10,603 nt of DNA from Anaerolineales bacterium (GTDB lineage: Bacteria; Chloroflexota; Anaerolineae; Anaerolineales; E44-bin32). The position numbers and the translations under genes were made by a program. How positions within the stretch are numbered: position 1 is the first letter of the stretch; each line of letters begins with the position of its first letter. Shown here one piece after another: positions 6,387 through 10,603 of the stretch. The stretch lies in the NCBI GenBank assembly GCA_023250385.1, contig JAHFAU010000058.1:1-10603 (forward strand). Direction: 5' to 3'. The notes beneath the pieces were generated by a model, which saw nothing but the letters and a program-made list of their open reading frames with translations, did not search any database and was not told the DNA's origin.

Positions 6387-6971
6387 ATGGGTCGACTTCA
6401 GCGTGGACTGTCAACACTTACCCTGGTGACCATCCCGGTTGCCATTGCGATCAACGTAGTCGTCGGCCAGCTGGCCCTGGCGGTGAAAGTTCCTTTGTAC
6501 CTGGATTCGATCGGGACGATCCTGGTTGGGGTCCTGGCAGGGCCGTGGGCTGGGGCCCTCACTGGGTTTCTTTCCAACGTGATCTGGACGGTAGCCGGCT
6601 GGTACACGCCGGCAATCGCCTTCGCCGCCGTAGCGGCGATCATAGGGGCAATGGCCGGAGCCTTCGCCCGAGCCGGGTGGTTCAGGGAGTGGTGGCGAGC
6701 AGTGCTGGCCGGGCTGCTCACCGGACTCGTAGCCGCGGTGGTCTCCGCTCCGATTGCCACGTTTGTGTTCGGAGGCGTCATGGGGAGCGGCACTGACGCG
6801 ATCGTCGCCCTGGCCCGTTCGATTGGATTGACGTCGCTAGGGGCGAACATGGCCCAAGGCGCGTTCTCCGATCCACTAGATAAGGCCATTTCCTGCCTGG
6901 CCGTCTGGGGACTGCTGCGGGCCCTGCCGAAGAGCTTCATGGCCCGATTCCCAAGCGCCGCCTCAGCCTGA
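6387..6971 (+). CDS. ECF transporter S component (substrate-binding membrane protein), substrate unknown
   Basis: This is the likely S component of an energy-coupling factor transporter. S components bind a vitamin-like or small metabolite in the membrane and hand it over with the help of the T subunit and two ATPases. The protein has 194 aa and is very hydrophobic. It has about six membrane stretches (roughly 9-31, 40-60, 64-84, 85-96, 104-132, 163-182), which fits the 170-220 aa S-component fold. Notable is VPLYLDSIGTILVGVLAGPW (35-54), a motif-like block with an Asp-Ser-Ile-Gly-Thr, followed by GALTGFLSN (56-64). The alanine-rich N-terminal helix that contacts the T subunit in other S proteins may correspond to the first or fourth segment. 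It is not recognisably BioY, ThiT, RibU or QueT. It is the first gene of the ECF operon, behind a strong ribosome site. S identity rests on fold size and on adjacency to T and A genes; the ligand is unknown. Confidence 0.82.
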   Translation: MGRLQRGLSTLTLVTIPVAIAINVVVGQLALAVKVPLYLDSIGTILVGVLAGPWAGALTGFLSNVIWTVAGWYTPAIAFAAVAAIIGAMAGAFARAGWFREWWRAVLAGLLTGLVAAVVSAPIATFVFGGVMGSGTDAIVALARSIGLTSLGANMAQGAFSDPLDKAISCLAVWGLLRALPKSFMARFPSAASA

Positions 6972-7085
6972 CCGAGGACGGCTGACCGCAAAGGGCAGCT
7001 TGCCCGGGTCAAATCGCGCCATGTGGACGCCACAGCCGGCTCCCCGCCGGGTGAGGCCGTGCTACTCGGATCAGGGCGAGGCGGT

Positions 7086-7874
7086 GTGAGTCCAGCACCC
7101 AGCCTCTATCTTCCGCAGCCGACCGGCCTCCAGCCTCTGCATCCGCTCACCAAATTGGTTCTCACCCTCACGGTGTTGTCCGGCGCGATATCCCTCGCCG
7201 ATCCGCGGTATGTCTTTGCAACCTACGGTCTAATCCTCGTCCCTCTGGCTGGCTGGAGCCGCATCTTGGGGCCGTTCCTCCGATACTCCTTCCGGGCCCT
7301 TGCACCCTTCCTGCTCTCCTTAGTAATCATTCAGGGTTTCTTCTACCCGGGAGAGCTGGTGATCTTCTCTCTGGGACCATTCCACTACAAGGCCGAGGGG
7401 CTGGGTTTCGCGTTGTTGTTCTCGGGTCGACTGCTGGTCGGGCTCGGCGCGTCCCTGCTGCTCTTGCTGACGACCCGAATGGACCATTTGATGCAGGCGC
7501 TCACCCAGCGGGGGCTCTCCGCTCAGATCGCATATATCGTGGTCACCACCCTGCAGATCATCCCCCGTTTTCAGTCGAGAGGCGAGGCGATCTTCGACGC
7601 GCAGCGGGCCCGCGGTCTGAAGACCGAGGGCTCGCTCTTGCGAAGAGCAAGGGCCCTGTTTTTCCTGGTGCCGCCCCTACTGTTCAGCAGCTTGATGGAA
7701 ACCGACGCGCGGGCCGTAGCCCTGGAAGCACGCGGATTCGGAAAACCCGGCCCCAAGACGAGTTGGGCGGTCCTCACCGACTCCGGCGGCCAGCGGATTG
7801 TGCGGGCGCTCTGCGCGGTCGCCGCGCTGGCGATGATTGGCATCCGATTGGCCGCCGTGGCCCGTCCCCGATGA
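7086..7874 (+). CDS. ecfT: ECF transporter T component (EcfT, CbiQ-like)
   Basis: This is the transmembrane scaffold of an ECF transporter; it couples ATP hydrolysis in the two ATPases to S-subunit toppling. Visible features are the N-terminal LHPLTKLVLTLTV segment, four or more membrane helices, and the two cytoplasmic coupling motifs Ala-Arg-Gly. In the 262-aa version these are QRARGL near residue 175 and LEARGF near 215. Those motifs are diagnostic for EcfT/CbiQ. A final membrane segment lies near the C-terminus. The start is uncertain. GTG at 7086 gives the usual family N-terminus and has GAGG 4 nt upstream. GTG at 7059 or 7023 would add 9 or 21 low-complexity residues (283 aa at most), and neither has a good ribosome site. 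The stop TGA overlaps the ATG of the next gene (ATGA). Identity is firm; the 5' end is not. Confidence 0.9.
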   Translation: MSPAPSLYLPQPTGLQPLHPLTKLVLTLTVLSGAISLADPRYVFATYGLILVPLAGWSRILGPFLRYSFRALAPFLLSLVIIQGFFYPGELVIFSLGPFHYKAEGLGFALLFSGRLLVGLGASLLLLLTTRMDHLMQALTQRGLSAQIAYIVVTTLQIIPRFQSRGEAIFDAQRARGLKTEGSLLRRARALFFLVPPLLFSSLMETDARAVALEARGFGKPGPKTSWAVLTDSGGQRIVRALCAVAALAMIGIRLAAVARPR

Positions 7875-8707
7875 TTGAGGTCAACGACCTCAGCTACACC
7901 TACCCCGGGACAACCCGCCCGGCTCTGGACAAAGTGTCGCTGCGGCTCGGGGAGGGGGAGTTTGTAGGGGTCGTCGGTGCCAATGGGAGTGGCAAATCCA
8001 CTTTGTGTTATGCCCTGGCTGGGTTTCTCCCCACCTTGTACCAGGGCGAGTGCCACGGTCAAGTCCAGGTCGCCGGTCTGGACCCGATCCGGGCAGGCCC
8101 CTCTGCCCTCGCCGGGACAGTTGGCTTCGTTTTCCAGGATCCCTTCAGCCAGATCAGCGGGGCCCGGTTTTCGCTTGAGGAAGAGGTCGCCTTCGGCCTT
8201 GAGAATCTCGGATTGCCGAGGGAGCAGATGGCAGGACGGGTTAAGGAAGCGCTGGCGCTTGTCGGACTAAGCGACCTGGCGGGCCGATCGCCGTTTGAGC
8301 TATCCGGCGGGGAACAACAGCGCCTGGCGCTGGCTTCGATCCTCGTTCTGCAGCCGCAAATTCTGCTGCTGGATGAGCCGACCTCCCAGCTCGATCCGGT
8401 CGGCGCGAAGAAGGTGATCGAAAGTGTGGACGCCCTGACTGCCGAGCGGCGCACGACCGTCCTGCTGATCGAGCAGCGGTTGGAGTGGATGGCGGCTCAT
8501 GCCGACCGGGCGATCGTCCTAGACGCAGGCAGGGTCGTGGCTGACGGGCCGGCCAGAGAGATCCTGACCGCCCCGAGCTTAGATGCTTTGGGGGTGCGCC
8601 GGACACGCTACACTCTTGCGGCCGAATCCGCAGTTGGCCGCCGGCTGATTCCCTCGCCTGATCACCTTCCTGTCACGTTGGAGCAGGCCGCCGTGCTTCT
8701 CAGGTGA
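7871..8707 (+). CDS. ecfA1: ECF transporter ATPase subunit A1, H-loop His replaced by Gln
   Basis: This is an ABC-type ATPase of an ECF transporter, forming a heterodimer with the next gene's product on the cytoplasmic face of the T subunit. It has 278 aa. Motifs: Walker A GANGSGKST (36-44), Q-loop FQDP (Q89), intact signature LSGGEQQ (144-150), Walker B ILLLDEP with catalytic E169, and D-loop SQLD (172-175). The switch position reads LLIEQRLEW (198-206): Gln202 (CAG, 8474-8476) stands where related ATPases have His (IEHRLE). A tail of about 45 residues follows the ATPase core, as is common in EcfA. The start ATG overlaps the ecfT stop (ATGA). The frame is open further upstream, but that part lies over ecfT and lacks family similarity, so the ATG at 7871 is chosen. 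The A1/A2 naming here is by gene order only. Confidence 0.94.
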   Translation: MIEVNDLSYTYPGTTRPALDKVSLRLGEGEFVGVVGANGSGKSTLCYALAGFLPTLYQGECHGQVQVAGLDPIRAGPSALAGTVGFVFQDPFSQISGARFSLEEEVAFGLENLGLPREQMAGRVKEALALVGLSDLAGRSPFELSGGEQQRLALASILVLQPQILLLDEPTSQLDPVGAKKVIESVDALTAERRTTVLLIEQRLEWMAAHADRAIVLDAGRVVADGPAREILTAPSLDALGVRRTRYTLAAESAVGRRLIPSPDHLPVTLEQAAVLLR

Positions 8708-9525
8708 AGGTCACGGTCGACGGTGTTTCGTTCGTGTATCCGAATGGGATCCGCGCTGTGGATCGAGTCCGGCTGGACGTCCCCGCCGGGCAACGGATCG
8801 GGTGGATCGGTGCCAATGGCGCGGGAAAGTCCACCTTGGCTCGGCATCTGAACGGGCTGCTCCGCCCTCAGCACGGCCGGGTCTTGGTCGGAGATTGGGA
8901 CACTCGCGAGCATCCGACTTCCGAATTTGCGGCCCGGGTCGGCTATGTCTTCCAGAACCCGGACGAACAGCTTTTCGCCCGAACCCTGTGGGAAGAAGTA
9001 GCCTTCGGCCCCCGCAACCTGGGGAGGTCCGCCGCCGAAGTACGTATCGCGGTGGCGGCCGCGTTGGAGCCGCTTGGGCTAGGCGGGCTGGCAACGGCCC
9101 ATCCGTATGACCTGCGGCCAGCCCAGCGTCGAGACCTCTGCCTCGCCTCGGTGCTGGCCATGGCAACCCCTGTCTTGATCCTGGACGAACCTACCACCGG
9201 GCAAGATTCGCGCGGCATCCAGCGTTTGACCCAAGTGCTCGAATCGCTGAGGGAACTCCGCCGCACGGTGATCCTGATCTCGCACGACATCGACTTCTGC
9301 GCCGATCAGGTGGAACGGGTAGTCGTGTTCGCCGCGGGGCATGTCCTTATTGACGATAGGCCGGACCAGGTGTTCTCACGGTCCGACGTCTTGGAGCAGG
9401 CTCGGGTCGATGGACCCCAGCTCGTTCGTCTGGCTCGGGCCCTCGAGCTCCCGGCGCTTCCTTGGGACGTGGAAGGGTTTGTCGACAGCTGGGCCGCAAT
9501 CCGCACCCTGAGGACCCGAAGATGA
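8704..9525 (+). CDS. ecfA2: ECF transporter ATPase subunit A2 with degenerate signature motif
   Basis: This is the second ABC ATPase of the ECF module. It has 273 aa. Motifs: Walker A GANGAGKST (36-44), Q-loop FQNP (Q84), Walker B VLILDEP with E162, D-loop region TTGQD (164-168) and H-loop ISHD with His194. All of these are intact. The ABC signature, normally LSGGQ, reads DLRPAQRR (136-143): Ser-Gly-Gly is replaced by Arg-Pro-Ala. Segment 84-102 (FQNPDEQLFARTLWEEVAF) is typical of CbiO/EcfA proteins. The start is GTG at 8704, overlapping the A1 stop (GTGA); its stop overlaps the kinase start (ATGA). The altered signature and the His-to-Gln change in A1 would fall in the same ATP site of the dimer. 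Family is sure; the effect on activity is inference. Confidence 0.94.
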   Translation: MKVTVDGVSFVYPNGIRAVDRVRLDVPAGQRIGWIGANGAGKSTLARHLNGLLRPQHGRVLVGDWDTREHPTSEFAARVGYVFQNPDEQLFARTLWEEVAFGPRNLGRSAAEVRIAVAAALEPLGLGGLATAHPYDLRPAQRRDLCLASVLAMATPVLILDEPTTGQDSRGIQRLTQVLESLRELRRTVILISHDIDFCADQVERVVVFAAGHVLIDDRPDQVFSRSDVLEQARVDGPQLVRLARALELPALPWDVEGFVDSWAAIRTLRTRR

Positions 9526-10478
9526 TCGTCGTGTTCGGCGATCTGCTCGCGGATTTGTCGATCCGGCTGGAGAGCTTTCCCCTGGAGGCTGGCGAGATGC
9601 AGAGATCCCCATTTGTGGATCTTGGCCCGGGCGGCGCCGGCAACGTGGCGATTGGTTGCCGGAGATTCGGCCTCGAGGTGAGCTGCATCGGAGAGATTGG
9701 CGATGACGAACTTGGGGAAATCGTACGGCGGGGCTTGGCGGCGGAAGGCATCGATGTCCGGCATCTGGCGGTCTCCCCTGGCGCCCGGACTCCGCTGGCC
9801 GGAGTTCTCGTGGATGAGGCCGGCGAGCCGGCTTATATCGGCTTCCCGGGCACCCTCCGCATAGGGTCACTGCGCAAGGACTGGGACCTGGCGATCGAAT
9901 CGGCCCAAGCCGTATTCACCGACGGTTGGGCAGAGCACGAGGGTGTAGCCCGGATGGTCCTTGATCTCTTGCGCCGAGCCCGTAGGAAAGGCGTGCCCAC
10001 CTTTTTCGATCCAGGGCCGGGGAATCCGGCCCTTGACAACAAATGGCACCGGGACGCGATCGGCGAGAGCCGGGTCTTGCTGCTCAACCGCGAAGAGGCC
10101 GGCCGCCTGACCGGCTTCGACTCACCGCGGGAGTCAGCGGAGGCCTTGGGGAAAATGGGGCCCGAGCTAGTAATCGTGAAACTTGGGGCCGATGGATGCC
10201 GGGTCCACCGCGGGGCGGAGAGCGTTGAGCTCTCGGCGGTACCTGTACCAGTAGTCGATACTACCGGAGCCGGCGACAGCCTGGATGCCGCAGTGATTTA
10301 TGGCTACCTTAGCGGGATGGAGCTCCAATCGTTGGCGGTGCTAGCCAACGCGGCCGGCGCGGCGAAAGTTCAGAAGCGGGGCACCGGGCGAAACGTGCCG
10401 ACTCTGGCGGATATTCGAGCGGTGCTGAAGCGCTCCGGCGCGGACCCGGAGGCCGTGCTGCCGGAGTTACCGGGGTAG
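9522..10478 (+). CDS. PfkB/ribokinase-family carbohydrate or nucleoside kinase
   Basis: This is an ATP-dependent kinase of the PfkB/ribokinase family, which phosphorylates sugars, nucleosides or related hydroxylated compounds. It has 318 aa. MIVVFGDLLADLSI (1-14) is the family opening, with D11 at the sugar-hydroxyl-binding position. GPGGAGNVA (35-43) is the N-terminal glycine motif with N41. LLLNREEAGRLTG (186-198) contains the N-x-E-E metal/phosphate motif. VVDTTGAGDSLDAA (244-257) is the C-terminal PfkB signature, with the GAGD anion hole and catalytic-base D252. Usual F and G after GAGDS are L and A here. ATG at 9522 overlaps the ecfA2 stop (ATGA). The frame is open 60 bases upstream, but that part lies over ecfA2. 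Its place as the last gene of an ECF operon suggests that it traps the imported substrate by phosphorylation. Substrate specificity cannot be read from the sequence. Confidence 0.92.
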   Translation: MIVVFGDLLADLSIRLESFPLEAGEMQRSPFVDLGPGGAGNVAIGCRRFGLEVSCIGEIGDDELGEIVRRGLAAEGIDVRHLAVSPGARTPLAGVLVDEAGEPAYIGFPGTLRIGSLRKDWDLAIESAQAVFTDGWAEHEGVARMVLDLLRRARRKGVPTFFDPGPGNPALDNKWHRDAIGESRVLLLNREEAGRLTGFDSPRESAEALGKMGPELVIVKLGADGCRVHRGAESVELSAVPVPVVDTTGAGDSLDAAVIYGYLSGMELQSLAVLANAAGAAKVQKRGTGRNVPTLADIRAVLKRSGADPEAVLPELPG

Positions 10479-10508
10479 CCGGCGCCAGAAGAGCTCCCTC
10501 CGGAAGAG

Positions 10509-10531
10509 TTGGCCGGCGGGCGGCCGGCTAG
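10509..10531 (+). other. GC-rich hairpin downstream of the kinase gene
   Basis: GCCGGC (10512-10517) pairs with GCCGGC (10523-10528) around a GGGCG loop; three weaker outer pairs extend it. It begins about 30 nt after the kinase stop. No U-tract follows (ATAAACC), so it is not a standard intrinsic terminator. It could protect the 3' end or help Rho-dependent termination. The rest of 10479-10603 holds no ORF I can support. Confidence 0.35.
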
Positions 10532-10603
10532 ATAAACCATTGGGCCGCATTGTCGAAACAGTGGCTGCGCGCCTGAAGGGCTCTGCACGCAGCTGAGGAT
10601 CCT

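Noticed and set aside
6347..6796. Plus-strand open frame of 149 codons starting in the ECF leader
   Set aside because: It overlaps ecfS in another frame, has Arg/Gly-rich composition, lacks a ribosome site and shows no recognisable domain.
7081..7100. GGTG...CACC stretch near the ecfT start as part of a cobalamin-type riboswitch
   Set aside because: There is no B12-box or other conserved element around it, and it lies in or next to coding sequence.
8711..9870. Several minus-strand open frames opposite ecfA2 and the kinase gene
   Set aside because: Arg/Pro/Ser-rich translations without motifs. The plus-strand genes have complete ABC and PfkB motifs in these intervals.
10536..10603. Start of another gene at the window end
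   Set aside because: The frame after the TAA at 10533 is open to the edge but lacks an ATG/GTG/TTG start. Frames with a TTG or GTG close within about 20 codons.
1..10603. CRISPR arrays, tRNA/rRNA genes, insertion sequences, phage attachment sites
   Set aside because: No regularly spaced repeats, cloverleaf signals, transposase motifs or direct-repeat junctions were seen on either strand.

Overview
The window is GC-rich (roughly 60 % by eye) bacterial DNA. It is tightly packed with genes and uses GTG starts freely (cpaF, comF, hpf, ecfT and ecfA2). The combination of a Tad locus with single tadB and tadC genes, a CpaE whose P-loop reads KGGVGCTT, a long-form HPF, a COG1403-type HNH protein and a Chloroflexi/Actinobacteria-like ECF module suggests Chloroflexota, with Actinomycetota as the alternative. 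This is inference from protein style only; there is no rRNA or other marker in the window.

Region 1 (1-4254, + strand) is the downstream half of a Tad/Flp type IVc pilus operon: the 3' part of cpaE/tadZ, then cpaF/tadA (motor ATPase), tadB and tadC (inner-membrane platform). Pilin, secretin, prepilin peptidase and pseudopilin genes would lie upstream, outside the window.

Region 2 (4255-5614, + strand) continues with almost no break: a comF-type phosphoribosyltransferase starts on the base after the tadC stop, followed 52 nt later by long-form hpf (ribosome hibernation). It ends at a hairpin that has a good U-tract only in the minus direction.

Region 3 (5688-6191, - strand) is one HNH-endonuclease-family gene convergent with hpf. 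It appears to be driven by a perfect extended -10 promoter so close to the ATG that the mRNA would be nearly leaderless.

Region 4 (6192-6386) is a divergent intergenic region. It holds that promoter, a candidate promoter for the downstream operon, and a leader of about 95 nt with a 6-bp hairpin and an 11-bp hairpin.

Region 5 (6387-10478, + strand) is a five-gene operon: an ECF transporter S component, T component, two ABC ATPases, and a PfkB/ribokinase-family kinase. From T onward each start codon overlaps the preceding stop (ATGA, GTGA, ATGA). The architecture implies import of a small metabolite followed by phosphorylation. The substrate cannot be named from sequence. The two ATPases show complementary losses (H-loop His to Gln in A1, degenerate signature motif in A2) that fall in the same composite ATP site, so the motor is predicted to be asymmetric. 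This operon is the most interesting part of the window. The last 125 bases hold a GC-rich hairpin and no gene I can support.
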